Below are positions 9,307 to 18,879 of a stretch of 39,339 nt of DNA, in pieces. Source of the DNA: Flavobacterium psychrophilum. GTDB taxonomy: Bacteria; Bacteroidota; Bacteroidia; Flavobacteriales; Flavobacteriaceae. Within the stretch, counting starts at the first letter, position 1; every line of letters starts with the position of its first letter. Made by a program: the position numbers and the translations under genes. The stretch covers positions 1-39,339 of the forward strand of contig CAMBHH010000004.1 in NCBI GenBank assembly GCA_945866505.1, in the 5' to 3' direction. Under the pieces are notes generated by a model. The model was not told the DNA's origin. It searched no databases and worked only from the letters and a program-made list of their open reading frames with translations.

Positions 9307-9336
9307 TAAAAAAAGTCCTACAATTTTTGCAGGACT
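9307..9336 (-). terminator. Intrinsic terminator after gpmI
   Basis: Bases 9314-9323 and 9327-9336 form a 10-bp stem (one G-U pair) with a 3-base loop. On the minus strand it is followed by a run of T (9307-9313). It lies 26 bases beyond the gpmI stop. Confidence 0.85.
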
Positions 9337-9361
9337 CATTATATAAACTCAGTTTTAACTA

Positions 9362-10879
9362 TTACAAAAGGGAATGTCTAGTCATAACGGCTGGTTTTTC
9401 AATCTCCATCAAATCCAAAATGGTTGGAGCTAAATCGCCCAAAACACCATCTTTTATATATTTCAATTCTTTGTCCACCAAAATAATTGGAACTGGATTT
9501 GTGGTGTGTGCTGTATTTGGACTTCCGTCAGGGTTAATCATCGTTTCGCAATTTCCGTGATCGGCAATAATTAATGTTGTGTAATCATTGGCCAAAGCCG
9601 CTGTTATCACTTTTTCTACACATTTATCCACCGCTTCACAAGCTTGAATTGCAGCACTCATAACTCCTGTGTGTCCTACCATATCACCATTGGCAAAATT
9701 AAGACAAACAAAATCTACTTCACCTTTATTCAATTCTGGCACCAATGCATCAGCAAGTTCAAAAGCACTCATTTCAGGCCGCAAATCGTAAGTGGCTACT
9801 TTTGGAGAATTTTTCAAGATTCGAGATTCGCCTTCAAACGGTGTTTCTCTACCACCAGAAAAGAAGAAAGTTACGTGAGGATATTTCTCAGTTTCGGCGA
9901 TTCTAATTTGTTTTTTATTCGCTTTTTCAAGTACTTCGCCAAGAGTTTCTGTAACGTTATCTTTGTTGTAAACTACTTTTACGTTTTTATATGTTTCATC
10001 ATAATTCGTAAGCGTAACATAATACAAATTGAGTTTGTGCATATTTTGCTCGTGGAAATCTTTCTGAGATAGCGTTTCAGTCAATTCACGACCTCTATCG
10101 GTTCTGAAATTAAAGAAAACAACAACATCACCTTCTTTTATTGTAGCCAAGGGTTGGTCGTTTCCATCAACTGCGATAATTGGATTAATAAATTCGTCGG
10201 TTACATTATTCTCATAACTTTCTTCGATGCTTTTTACAACATCTTTAGAATGTGTTCCTGTTCCGTTTACCAATAAATCGTAGGCAATTTTTACTCTTTC
10301 CCAACGTTTATCACGGTCCATTGCGTAATATCTTCCCACTACAGAGGCAATTTTTGTAGAAGTATTGGCACTATAATTTTCTAAATTTTGAATATAAGTT
10401 GCTCCCGATTTTGGATCAACATCACGACCGTCTGTAAAAGCGTGAACAAATACTTTTTCTAATCCGAAAGCTTGGGTTGCATCAATTAAACCGCGCAAAT
10501 GTGAAGTATGTGAATGCACTCCACCATCAGAAACCAATCCGAGAAGGTGAAGATTGACATTTTTGTCTTTGGCATATTGAAAGGCATCAACCAATACTTG
10601 TTCTTGTGCCATTGAATTATTGGCTACAGCCAAATTAATTTTGGCCAAATCTTGATATACAATTCTGCCAGCACCAAGGTTCATATGTCCCACTTCGGAA
10701 TTTCCCATTTGTCCCTCAGGCAAACCTACGTTTAAACCATCGGTTCGAAGTTGTCCAACAGGATATTTAGTATATAAACTTTTGATGAAAGGAATGTTTG
10801 CATTGTCTATTGCGGATACTTTTGGGTCAGGAGAATTTCCCCAACCGTCAAGAATCATAAGGATTACTTTTTTGCTCAT
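9362..10879 (-). CDS. gpmI: 2,3-bisphosphoglycerate-independent phosphoglycerate mutase
   Basis: This glycolytic enzyme interconverts 3- and 2-phosphoglycerate in the cytoplasm through a phosphoserine intermediate and uses two Mn ions. The start MSKKVILMILDGWG carries the first metal ligand, D11. The catalytic serine is S61 in QMGNSEVGHMNLGAG. Substrate-binding motifs SDGGVHSH (about 117-124) and DGRDVDP (150-156) and the late metal motif IADHGNCE are all present. The length of 505 residues is normal for the family. It has its own -7 box and terminator, so it is likely monocistronic. No anomaly seen. Confidence 0.97.
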   Translation of the reverse strand: MSKKVILMILDGWGNSPDPKVSAIDNANIPFIKSLYTKYPVGQLRTDGLNVGLPEGQMGNSEVGHMNLGAGRIVYQDLAKINLAVANNSMAQEQVLVDAFQYAKDKNVNLHLLGLVSDGGVHSHTSHLRGLIDATQAFGLEKVFVHAFTDGRDVDPKSGATYIQNLENYSANTSTKIASVVGRYYAMDRDKRWERVKIAYDLLVNGTGTHSKDVVKSIEESYENNVTDEFINPIIAVDGNDQPLATIKEGDVVVFFNFRTDRGRELTETLSQKDFHEQNMHKLNLYYVTLTNYDETYKNVKVVYNKDNVTETLGEVLEKANKKQIRIAETEKYPHVTFFFSGGRETPFEGESRILKNSPKVATYDLRPEMSAFELADALVPELNKGEVDFVCLNFANGDMVGHTGVMSAAIQACEAVDKCVEKVITAALANDYTTLIIADHGNCETMINPDGSPNTAHTTNPVPIILVDKELKYIKDGVLGDLAPTILDLMEIEKPAVMTRHSLL

Positions 10880-10896
10880 TTTGATAAATTTTTATA

Positions 10897-10904
10897 CAAA
10901 GATA
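10897..10904 (-). promoter_or_regulatory. Putative -7 box for gpmI
   Basis: Minus-strand TATCTTTG matches TAnnTTTG exactly, 17 bases upstream of the gpmI ATG. No clear -33 element at the expected spacing. Confidence 0.5.
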
Positions 10905-11126
10905 AAGATTTCCAAAAAAATATAAGTGCTTCAAAACTACTATTATCTATAAAAAAGAGAAGTGCAACAAATACTTAAAAATCTGTTGCAAATTATGTTT
11001 TTTTGTACACTAAATGCAATAAAAAATCTCCGAAAACCATGTAGAAAAAAGATGTCTTTTGAGAAATGTTTTGAAGGTTTAATGGAATTAAAATTGCGAA
11101 AAGCTTATTTTAGGTTATCTGCTGTT

Positions 11127-13571
11127 TTAAAGAATATTTTTCACTTGATTGTAATCGATAAAATATTTTACACTAACCGAAACTACGTGACTTAAATCTT
11201 CGTTATTAAGCAAACTGGTATAATTATTTCCAAAATCTTTATTGATTAAATTGTCATATTTTGCAGCGTTGCTTCTATACAAAATGGTCAGTTGACTTCC
11301 TGGAGCAAACCACCAATTATATGAAACATCCAAATTCCAGGTAATCAAATTTTGGTTTTTGTTTTTGGTGTAATTTTCAAAAGGAGAAAGGGTTCCGTTT
11401 TCTTCGAGTTTGAGAAAATTTTTGTTTTCAGTGTAAGACCAATAATATCGAGCCGAAATATCGAAGTTCATTCTGCTGCTCAATGAATATTTTCCATTTA
11501 AGGTATTTGTGTAGTAAACAACATTTCTATTGGCAAAAATTATTGTATTTGGAGTAAATGAACTGTTGTCTTCATCGATACTGTCCGCATATCCCTTATT
11601 ATTCTTCCTTTCTAAAAATTCAAAATTATAGTTTATGGCAAAACGATCACTAAAACGATAACGAGGTCCGAAATTAATTCCAAAAGATTTTCGACCATAT
11701 TCGCTTAAAACGGCAAATGAAGGATTAATATCGAAAGCAAATTTGTTGTTGTAATTGGAAGAAATAGCAAGCCAACTTGCAAAGCGTTTTGGATTTTTAC
11801 TAAAACGTCCTTCGATCCGGGGTTCATAAAAATCGTAAGATTCAAATGGACTGTACTCCAGTCCAAACCCCATATAATGGTTCTTTTTTGTGGTTGAATT
11901 CACTTGTAAGCTAATCTCATTTCCTTGAATTTTTCCGGTTTCTTTTTGAAATTGAGAATACGCATTGATATTGGTATTGAAAGAATTGAAAATTTTGGTT
12001 GGGTTAAGGATGCGATAACTAGTGTTTCCGTAAAAATTATAATAATTGGTTTCAAAAATAATCCCTAAATCATTGCTGTCGAAATCTTTGGTTACCAAAT
12101 TAGTTCCAAAACCATATCGATACTTTCCGCTCGTTTCCGAAAAGTCCAAAGAGGTATTTATACCGTCTTTATTGTCATCAATATCATTTACATAACTGTA
12201 TTCAAAGTTTCCAGCAAGGTTGTAAGTGTTCTTGGTGGTGTTTAAATCCCAAACCAAAGCCGTTACATTTCCATCTCTAAAAGAACCATTTCGAGTAACA
12301 TTAGTATTAATAAAGGAAACCGATGAATTTTTCCGAAACCTCTGGTCAAAAACTATAATGTTATAATTGGTAAGTGGCTCAACAACTTCTGCCCTAGTCA
12401 CCTGAGTGTCTACATTTTTAATTGTAGCAAACGTCTTTTTGGTAACAGCATTAAGATATCCCACTCCTAATCCTCCTTTTGTTCTACCTGATATTTTAGT
12501 GGCGTTGTATAATTCAACACTGTTTGGGTTTTCTATTACTTCCTCATCGGGCTTAGTATCTGGATAATTGTTAGGCGGCCCACCAATTCTTCTAGAATAA
12601 AATAAATTTCCTTTGCTAAATAAGTCCGTTCCTTCTGTAAAAAAGGCTCTGTTTTCGTTAAATTGCTGTTCAAAAGGAGTTAAATTCAAAATCCGATCAT
12701 CATATTTCGTTTGTCCAAAATCAGGAATTAACATTGCATCCAATGTAAAAGCATCATTTATTCCGTATTTTATATCTAAACCTCCTTTCATTTCTCCATA
12801 GGTTTTTTGGTTCGCATTGGCATAAGTATAAAAAGAAGCGTACGGCAAAAAGAAAAGTCGAGTTGGCGTTTTTATGTTTTCAATACCTTCTAAAACTCCA
12901 TTTTGTTGGGTAAAGGTTCCTAGTTTTGAATCAATAAAATTCCAAGAATATTTTTCTCTGTCCCTTCTTATTTCTCTAAAAAAATTGATTCCCCAGATTT
13001 GTTTTTTTTCACTCGAAAAACGCAAAGCGGCATAAGGAATTCGCATTTCAACAGCCCAACCAAATTCAGTAATAATGGCTTTACTCTCCCAAACTGAATC
13101 CCAAGAGTAATCTTCACCATTACTATCTGTAGCTAAACAATCGGCTTGACCATCAGCGGCATTTACAAAAAATTGGAAATTTTGTTGTCCATCATTAAAG
13201 CCATTAATAAATACACCAAAAAAATCGTCGGTGCCAAAATCGTCTCTTTTGGTAATTTCTTTTAAAATTTTGTTGGGTTCGTTGTCATAAAGTAATACAC
13301 CAATATAAATAGCTTCATTGTCATACAAAACTCGCACTTCGGTTTTCTTGTTTTCGGCTACCTTTTTGCCATTATCTGGCTGAAACATAACAAAATCAGT
13401 AGCTATAGGCACCGATTTCCATGTAGATTCCTCTAATTTTCCGTCTATTGCAATTTTTTCAGAGGTGAGCAATGTTTGCAAAGATTTCTTTTGGCTATAT
13501 CCCGTTGCAAAAATTAAAAGCAAAAAAAAGCAAAGATATTTTTTTACACCAATATTCCATTTTTGACCCAT
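11127..13571 (-). CDS. Outer-membrane protein with CBM9-like domain and DUF5916 barrel (copy 1)
   Basis: This 814-residue protein starts with a signal peptide ending near ATGYSQ. Residues about 35-225 form a carbohydrate-binding family 9-like domain (KIAIDGKLEESTWKSVP, VLYDNEAIYIGVLLYD, FGWAVEMRIPYAALRFS). Next comes the DUF5916 hallmark NIKTPTRLFFLPY and then alternating aromatic strands typical of an outer-membrane beta barrel up to the C-terminus, including SYNWWFAPGSQLTILYR. Function is not established; CBM9-type domains in other proteins bind polysaccharide ends, so glycan contact is only a guess. It is a paralogue of the gene just upstream, with near-identical stretches such as RKDLFSKGNLFYSRRIGG-like motifs (DLFSKGNLFYSRRIGG in both). 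Start is an ATG; the two genes are 86 bases apart. Confidence 0.87.
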   Translation of the reverse strand: MGQKWNIGVKKYLCFFLLLIFATGYSQKKSLQTLLTSEKIAIDGKLEESTWKSVPIATDFVMFQPDNGKKVAENKKTEVRVLYDNEAIYIGVLLYDNEPNKILKEITKRDDFGTDDFFGVFINGFNDGQQNFQFFVNAADGQADCLATDSNGEDYSWDSVWESKAIITEFGWAVEMRIPYAALRFSSEKKQIWGINFFREIRRDREKYSWNFIDSKLGTFTQQNGVLEGIENIKTPTRLFFLPYASFYTYANANQKTYGEMKGGLDIKYGINDAFTLDAMLIPDFGQTKYDDRILNLTPFEQQFNENRAFFTEGTDLFSKGNLFYSRRIGGPPNNYPDTKPDEEVIENPNSVELYNATKISGRTKGGLGVGYLNAVTKKTFATIKNVDTQVTRAEVVEPLTNYNIIVFDQRFRKNSSVSFINTNVTRNGSFRDGNVTALVWDLNTTKNTYNLAGNFEYSYVNDIDDNKDGINTSLDFSETSGKYRYGFGTNLVTKDFDSNDLGIIFETNYYNFYGNTSYRILNPTKIFNSFNTNINAYSQFQKETGKIQGNEISLQVNSTTKKNHYMGFGLEYSPFESYDFYEPRIEGRFSKNPKRFASWLAISSNYNNKFAFDINPSFAVLSEYGRKSFGINFGPRYRFSDRFAINYNFEFLERKNNKGYADSIDEDNSSFTPNTIIFANRNVVYYTNTLNGKYSLSSRMNFDISARYYWSYTENKNFLKLEENGTLSPFENYTKNKNQNLITWNLDVSYNWWFAPGSQLTILYRSNAAKYDNLINKDFGNNYTSLLNNEDLSHVVSVSVKYFIDYNQVKNIL

Positions 13572-13657
13572 TTGCTTAAAATCTATTTTCTTAATTAAAT
13601 AAAGAATTCAGTTATATAGTCGATAAAATTGTTTTAAAGTTACAATTAAGTGTAAAT

Positions 13658-16057
13658 CTATGACTTCCTTTTCAATGAATTGTAATCAATATAATAGCGA
13701 ATACTAACTGAAAAAATATTGGTCAAATTAGTATCAAACACATTGGATAAGTTTGTAGAAATGTTTTTTTGAACCAGATTTGTGCTTTCCAACGCATAGT
13801 TTCGATATAAAACCGATATTTCGCTTCCCGGCGCAAACCACCAAGAATAAGAAAAATCTAAATTCCACGAGTTGAAATTTCTATTTTTATTTTTTGAATA
13901 GGTTGAATTAAGAGTCAAATAACCATCATCTTGCAAAGTCAAAAATTCGTGATTTTCAGAATAAGACCAATAATATCTAGTAATAAGATTAAAAGTCATT
14001 TTATCGTTTATAGAATATTTACCCGTAAAATAATGTTCTACTATTTCCCGATTGCGCTCTGCAAAAATAATGTCATCATTTTCAAAACCAACCCATCCTC
14101 GATCACTTGCTTTTCGGGTGTAAAGAATATTATAGGACAAAGATAATTTATCGTTAAATCGGTATTTTACTCCACCATTTAAGGTGTAGGTATTTCTATT
14201 TTCTTCATCAAATTTCTCGATGTAACCCTCTATTTCGTAATGAAATGATCTATTTTCGTTGGAGTAAAACTGCGCATATAGTAAAGCACTTTTAGGCTTA
14301 TAAACATAACGACCATAAACACGTGGCTCATAAAAATCGAACCTATTTACAGGGTTAATTTGTAATTTACCTTCTAGATAATGATTTTTTACAGTTGTAG
14401 CTGTCATTACCATTTGATACCAAGCTTCCTGAGTTTTCCCTGTGGTGTTTTGAATTTCAACATTTACATTTTGGTTAATTTTAAAGGAATTAAAAACCTT
14501 TGTTGGATTAACAATTCTGTATGTCATTTCACCATAACCTGCGTGATAATTATTTACAAAAATTAGTCCCAAATCATTGATGTCATAATTTTTAGAGAGA
14601 TATTTTCCTGAAAATAAATAGCGATATTTCCCTCTCGTTTTTGCAAAATTCAATGCTATTTTGAAACCGTCGTAATCTTCTAATTCCCTGATAGAGCTGT
14701 ATTTAAAATCACCTGATAATTTATAAGTATTTGCTTTTGTATTTAAATCAAACAATAATGCTGAAACATTGGCATCCCGAAAATCTCCATTTCTAATGGT
14801 ATTTGTATTCACTAAAGTAACCGATGAATTTTGTCTAAACCGCTGATCTAAAACTAAAACATTATAATTCGTTAATGGCTCAACGACTTCTTTTCGAGTT
14901 GCACCCGAATTAGTATCTTCAATTGTAGCAAATGTTTTTTCAGTAATGGCATTCAAAAGTCCAATTCCTAATCCTTTTTCTGTTCGTCCAGAAACTTTTA
15001 AGGCATTTAGTAAATCGGTAGAACTAGGATATTCCGTTACAACTTCGTTTTCTCCAGTTACTGGCTCTGTTGTAGGAGCGCCACCAATTCTTCGGGAATA
15101 AAAAAGATTGCCTTTCGAAAATAAATCAGCTGCTTCTGTAAAAAATGATCTATTTTCGTTGAGTTGTTGCTCAAAAGGCTCGAGATTCAAAATGGCGTTG
15201 TCAAATTTGGTTTGTCCAAAATCAGGGACTAAAATCGCATCGAGTGTAAAAGCATCATTTATTCCGTATTTTATATCCATTCCAGCCTTGAAAGTCTTGT
15301 CAGAAGTGTACTCGTCTTGTTGATAATAGGCGGAAGTATAAGGGATTAAGAAGAGACGAGTTGGCGTTTTTATGTTTTCAATTCCCTCCAAAATTCCGGC
15401 TTGCACAATCACAGCACCAACTTTCGTATCGACAAAATTCCAAGTATAAGTTTGATCTTGAGCACCACGTTTTATATCTCGTTTAAAATTCAGACCCCAA
15501 GTTTGTTTGGTTGCTTTTGAAAATCGAAGTGCGGCGTAAGGAATTTTCATTTCGACAACCCAACCAAAATCGGTAATTTTTACTTTACTATCCCAAATCG
15601 CATCCCAATTAAAATCTTCGAGGCTTTCGGTTGCCAAACAATCCATTTGAACACCTGCTGCACTAACAAAAAATCTAAAATCTTGTTGTCCATCATTATT
15701 TCCGTTAATAGAAACTGAAAAATTATCTGAAACACCAAAATCATCTCTATTAGTTAATTCTCTAGAAATTTTAGTGGGTTCATCATCATACAAAACCGCC
15801 GAAATATAAATAGCCGTATTATCATAGAGAACTTTTACCTCCGTTTTCTTGTTTTCGCTGATGGGTTTCCCATTATCGGGTTCAAACATTATAAAATCAG
15901 TGGCATTTGAAGCGGTTTTCCATGCTTCCTCATCAATTTTAGCATCTATGGTAATATTTTCGACAGTAGATTTTGCCTGAAGTGTCTTTTTTTGGCTAAA
16001 AGTGCTGAGACTAAAAAAAACAAAAAAAAGTACAACTAAAAAGTACAACTTCGGCAT
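13658..16057 (-). CDS. Outer-membrane protein with CBM9-like domain and DUF5916 barrel (copy 2)
   Basis: The 799-residue protein has a signal peptide (MPKLYFLVVLFFVFFSLSTFSQ), a CBM9-like domain (about 30-215: NITIDAKIDEEAWKTA, FGWVVEMKIPYAALRFS), the NIKTPTRLFLIPY segment and a barrel-like remainder. The conserved block DLFSKGNLFYSRRIGG and the late SYSWWFAPGSEISVLYRN match copy 1, showing tandem duplication. It is the promoter-proximal gene of the pair: a -7 box lies at 16078-16085. The C-terminus ends ...SIRYYIDYNSLKRKS, matching SVKYFIDYNQVKNIL in copy 1, as expected for a barrel C-terminal strand. The function is unknown. Confidence 0.87.
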   Translation of the reverse strand: MPKLYFLVVLFFVFFSLSTFSQKKTLQAKSTVENITIDAKIDEEAWKTASNATDFIMFEPDNGKPISENKKTEVKVLYDNTAIYISAVLYDDEPTKISRELTNRDDFGVSDNFSVSINGNNDGQQDFRFFVSAAGVQMDCLATESLEDFNWDAIWDSKVKITDFGWVVEMKIPYAALRFSKATKQTWGLNFKRDIKRGAQDQTYTWNFVDTKVGAVIVQAGILEGIENIKTPTRLFLIPYTSAYYQQDEYTSDKTFKAGMDIKYGINDAFTLDAILVPDFGQTKFDNAILNLEPFEQQLNENRSFFTEAADLFSKGNLFYSRRIGGAPTTEPVTGENEVVTEYPSSTDLLNALKVSGRTEKGLGIGLLNAITEKTFATIEDTNSGATRKEVVEPLTNYNVLVLDQRFRQNSSVTLVNTNTIRNGDFRDANVSALLFDLNTKANTYKLSGDFKYSSIRELEDYDGFKIALNFAKTRGKYRYLFSGKYLSKNYDINDLGLIFVNNYHAGYGEMTYRIVNPTKVFNSFKINQNVNVEIQNTTGKTQEAWYQMVMTATTVKNHYLEGKLQINPVNRFDFYEPRVYGRYVYKPKSALLYAQFYSNENRSFHYEIEGYIEKFDEENRNTYTLNGGVKYRFNDKLSLSYNILYTRKASDRGWVGFENDDIIFAERNREIVEHYFTGKYSINDKMTFNLITRYYWSYSENHEFLTLQDDGYLTLNSTYSKNKNRNFNSWNLDFSYSWWFAPGSEISVLYRNYALESTNLVQKNISTNLSNVFDTNLTNIFSVSIRYYIDYNSLKRKS

Positions 16058-16077
16058 AAATTAAGATAAATATTAAT

Positions 16078-16107
16078 CAAAAATAGTAAAATTAACACAA
16101 AAAGCAA
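16078..16107 (-). promoter_or_regulatory. Putative -33/-7 promoter for the DUF5916 pair
   Basis: Minus-strand TTG (16105-16107), 19 bases, then TATTTTTG (16078-16085), fitting the Bacteroidota TTTG / TAnnTTTG arrangement. It ends 20 bases upstream of the ATG at 16057. Confidence 0.5.
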
Positions 16108-16202
16108 GCGAAATTTGATTTAAAAGATCTCAGATTTATTCTATTAAAAATAACAAAATCATATTTTTTTCTTAATTTCCATTAAAAATTATAATTCTAA
16201 TG

Positions 16203-16210
16203 TACATTTG
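16203..16210 (+). promoter_or_regulatory. Putative -7 box for the YkuD_2 L,D-transpeptidase gene
   Basis: TACATTTG, an exact TAnnTTTG, lies 36 bases upstream of the ATG at 16247 in the divergent spacer shared with the DUF5916 pair. Confidence 0.5.
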
Positions 16211-16246
16211 CATACCCAAATTTAATTTCTAATCTAAACTCCTTCA

Positions 16247-16969
16247 ATGATTTATAAGATATTTCCTGTATCATTGTTTTTACTTTTTTCTGTTTTTTAC
16301 AGTAAAACAAATTTTACTAATCCAGTAAAATCAGAAAAAAAAGAAGTAACAACTGTTTCAGTCCCAAGTTCCGATTCGAACATCGTAACCATATACAACA
16401 ACTTGAATTCAAATCATTTTGCCTTACCCAATCTAGAAAGTTTCAAAGAAGCCCTCAAAGGTTTTTATTCATTGAAACAAAAGGGATTAGTGCAAAAAGA
16501 TATTTTGACCTTAGTCGATTTTAGTTTGTCATCTAACGTTAAAAGACTGTGGGTAATCGATTTAGATACCAACACTATTTTATACAACTCCTTAGTTGCC
16601 CACGGAAGAAATACCGGTGAGGAATTTGCTAACAGTTTTTCGAATGCCAATAGCTCTTTTAAAAGTAGTTTGGGATTTTATCTTACCGGTGAAACTTACA
16701 ATGGCAAACACGGTATGTCCCTCAAATTAGACGGTCTCGAAAAAGGCGTAAACGATAACGCAAGAGAAAGAGGGGTTGTAATTCACGCTGCAAATTATGT
16801 TTCAAATTCTTTCATAAAATGCAATAAAAGATTGGGAAGAAGTCAAGGATGTCCTGCAATTCCTGAAGAATCTCTGAAGGAAATTGTCAGCACGATAAAA
16901 GACAAATCTTGTTTGTTCATCTATCATCCATCTAGAAGTTTCGAAAAAATTTCTGCTTTATTTTCCTAA
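16247..16969 (+). CDS. L,D-transpeptidase catalytic domain protein (YkuD_2 type)
   Basis: The 240-residue protein has an N-terminal hydrophobic signal (about 1-20). A predicted catalytic domain covers about 85-230. The active-site pair is visible as H180 (VVIHAANYVS) and C202 (GRSQGCPAIP), the signature of the murein L,D-transpeptidase family PF13645. KRLWVIDLDTNTILYNSLVAHG is the start of the fold. Such proteins act on peptidoglycan stem peptides in the periplasm; cross-linking or hydrolytic activity for this subgroup is not certain. A -7 box is present upstream. Its 3' end overlaps by 12 bases the end of the convergent broken L,D-transpeptidase gene. Confidence 0.9.
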   Translation: MIYKIFPVSLFLLFSVFYSKTNFTNPVKSEKKEVTTVSVPSSDSNIVTIYNNLNSNHFALPNLESFKEALKGFYSLKQKGLVQKDILTLVDFSLSSNVKRLWVIDLDTNTILYNSLVAHGRNTGEEFANSFSNANSSFKSSLGFYLTGETYNGKHGMSLKLDGLEKGVNDNARERGVVIHAANYVSNSFIKCNKRLGRSQGCPAIPEESLKEIVSTIKDKSCLFIYHPSRSFEKISALFS

Positions 16970-18541
16970 TTTTTGATACAAATCGGCGTCAAGATTGTAA
17001 ATGTCGTCTCTAAAAATCAATTTGTTGTCTTCGCTCCAAGCGGTCCAGTATAGAATGTGAACTTTAACATCATCTTTTATTTTGATGTATTTTGTTTTTT
17101 TGCTTTCTAGTGTTTCCGTAATTTTTTCTATGTTCCAGTTGACCTCATCGGCTAGTATATATTCCGCAAGTTTTAATGGATTTTCAACTCGAACACAACC
17201 AGAACTTAATGAACGTTTTTGTTTTCCAAAAAAATCTCGATGATTTGTATCGTGCAAATAAATCTAAAAGTGATTTGGAAATATCAATTTTACCATTCCT
17301 AACGAATTAAATGTGCCTGGACTCTGCACATAACGATAGCCTTTTGCGTTCGAAAGTTTCCACTTGCTTGCAGAAACTTCCTTTCCATTGCGGTCATAAA
17401 TTTTTATATTCGTTTGAGCCAAATAATTTCTATTTCTTGAAATAGCTGGAATTACATCTTCCCTTATTATTGTTGGCGGAACGGTCCAAGTAGGATTCAA
17501 AACCACATTAGATAGTTTTGACGAAAGCACTGGTGTTGGTCTTTTGTCTCTTCCCACGATGACTTTGTGAGTTCGCATCGTATCTCCATCTTTGACTAAA
17601 ATCAATTGATAATCTGGAATATTTACAATAACATATTCGTTTCCCATTTCCTTTGGAAACCATTTCCAACGCTCTAGATTGGCAATAATTTGGGCTTTTC
17701 GTTTATTTTTCGAAAAATTGAGCGCATCAACAGTTCCCTTTCCAATAACTCCATCAGCAGCTAATCCGTGACGAATTTGAAATTTTCTCATTGCTTCATT
17801 GGCTTCACTGTCGTAAATGCTAGAAAGACTGTCTTTTGGCTCCATATCTTTCCAATAAATCAACCTTTTTTTAATAGCAATTAAGGATGTATTGGTGTCG
17901 TTTAAGACAATTTTGTTAGCGAGCACAATTGATGTAAAATCATCATTTGGAAAACTATTAATGATTTTTAGCGCTTTTTTCAAACTTTTATAAGCAAGAT
18001 GATTGGGTTTTATTTGTTCAATTTTAAAAGTTAGCGAATCACTTTTTAGCATAGTCGCAATGGTTTTGTTTACATCTAAAGGATTTCTCTTTAAATCCCA
18101 ATTTTTGTAAAGATTCCAAGGATTTAATCGTCCATTCCTCAAATGCTTAATGTATTTTTGAAGGCTGTGCGTAAGCAAAATATCATAATTTGCTCTATCT
18201 TTGTCTTTCAAAAGGGTGTAATTTTTTTCAAATTTCTGTAACTTATTTACATTATAATTAGCCGGATTTAGACCTTCTTCATCGGAATTCAAAAGCTCGC
18301 TTAAAATAATTTTCCTGTCGTTTTTGGATTGCCAAACCGACTTAAAAGCCGACAATATATAAAACTCTTTCAGCACCTTACTGCCGAAAGGTTTTAGCAA
18401 AAGACTGTCTATTTCTACCGCCTTCCCATCGGCAATAATCACAGGAATAAGTGCAGGAATGGGAGCGTTACTCTTTTTTTTCGGTTCCTTATCGCAACTG
18501 AAAACTGTGAAAACCAATAGAAAAAGCAAAAATTTATTCAT
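16958..18541 (-). pseudogene. YcbB/LdtD-type L,D-transpeptidase broken by an in-frame TAG
   Basis: One reading frame runs from the ATG at 18541 to the TAA at 16958, interrupted only by TAG at 17264-17266. The upstream part (18541-17264, 425 residues) begins with a lipoprotein signal (lipobox VFSC, C16). It contains a helical region, a peptidoglycan-binding domain (YDSEANEAMRKFQIRHGLAA, then DGVIGKGTVDALNFS) and the first half of the YkuD domain (YVIVNIPDYQLILVKDG, VIVGRDKRPTPVLSS, LNPTWTVPPTII, LGMVKLIFPNHF). The downstream 101 residues continue directly with IYLHDTNHRDFFGKQKRSLS and SGCVRVENPLKLAEYIL, holding the catalytic His and Cys. A TTG at 17257 allows a separate 99-residue ORF. Joined length is about 527 residues, normal for YcbB relatives. 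Truncation at TAG would yield a lipoprotein without its active site. Confidence 0.88.
17264..17266 (-). other. Premature amber codon inside the L,D-transpeptidase frame
   Basis: Minus-strand codons read F-P-N-H-F-TAG-I-Y-L-H-D-T with no frame change. YcbB relatives commonly have a small residue such as Ser here, so one base change from TCG (or TTG) would explain it. Both sides remain fully open and conserved, suggesting a recent event or a sequencing error. Confidence 0.85.
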
Positions 18542-18725
18542 TTTTTGTGTTTTACAGTTTTGATAAATAGTAACGAAAAACGAGGCTTAAAAACAGCACC
18601 AAATTTAAAAGAATTGGCAAAGGTTGCAAAATCATATATATCGAAAAATAATGAATTTATAATGATTTAGTTTTAAAACCATTACAATAAATTAATGCTA
18701 TTTAATAAGAAATTCAAAAAAAAAC

Positions 18726-18757
18726 TTGCAAAGAAGCCAACTTATTATTTATATTTG
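18726..18757 (+). promoter_or_regulatory. Putative tRNA-Gly promoter (-33 TTG, -7 TATATTTG)
   Basis: TTG at 18726-18728 and TATATTTG at 18750-18757 are separated by 21 bases. The -7 box ends 12 bases before the mature tRNA 5' end. Confidence 0.6.
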
Positions 18758-18769
18758 CACCGTTGTAAT

Positions 18770-18845
<76 letters not shown>

Positions 18846-18847
18846 TA

Positions 18848-18879
18848 AACCTCATCTTTTGTCAGGAGATGAGGTTTTT
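18848..18879 (+). terminator. Intrinsic terminator after tRNA-Gly
   Basis: A perfect 10-bp stem (18848-18857 with 18867-18876), a 9-base loop and a T-run on the plus strand, three bases after the tRNA CCA. It abuts the convergent pepE stop codon. Confidence 0.88.

Noticed and set aside
10962..11195. Plus-strand 77-residue ORF after gpmI
   Set aside because: It runs into the DUF5916 gene on the other strand; no recognisable motif or start signal.
17257..17266. Frameshift as the cause of the split L,D-transpeptidase
   Set aside because: Both halves are in the same frame; a single TAG accounts for the break.
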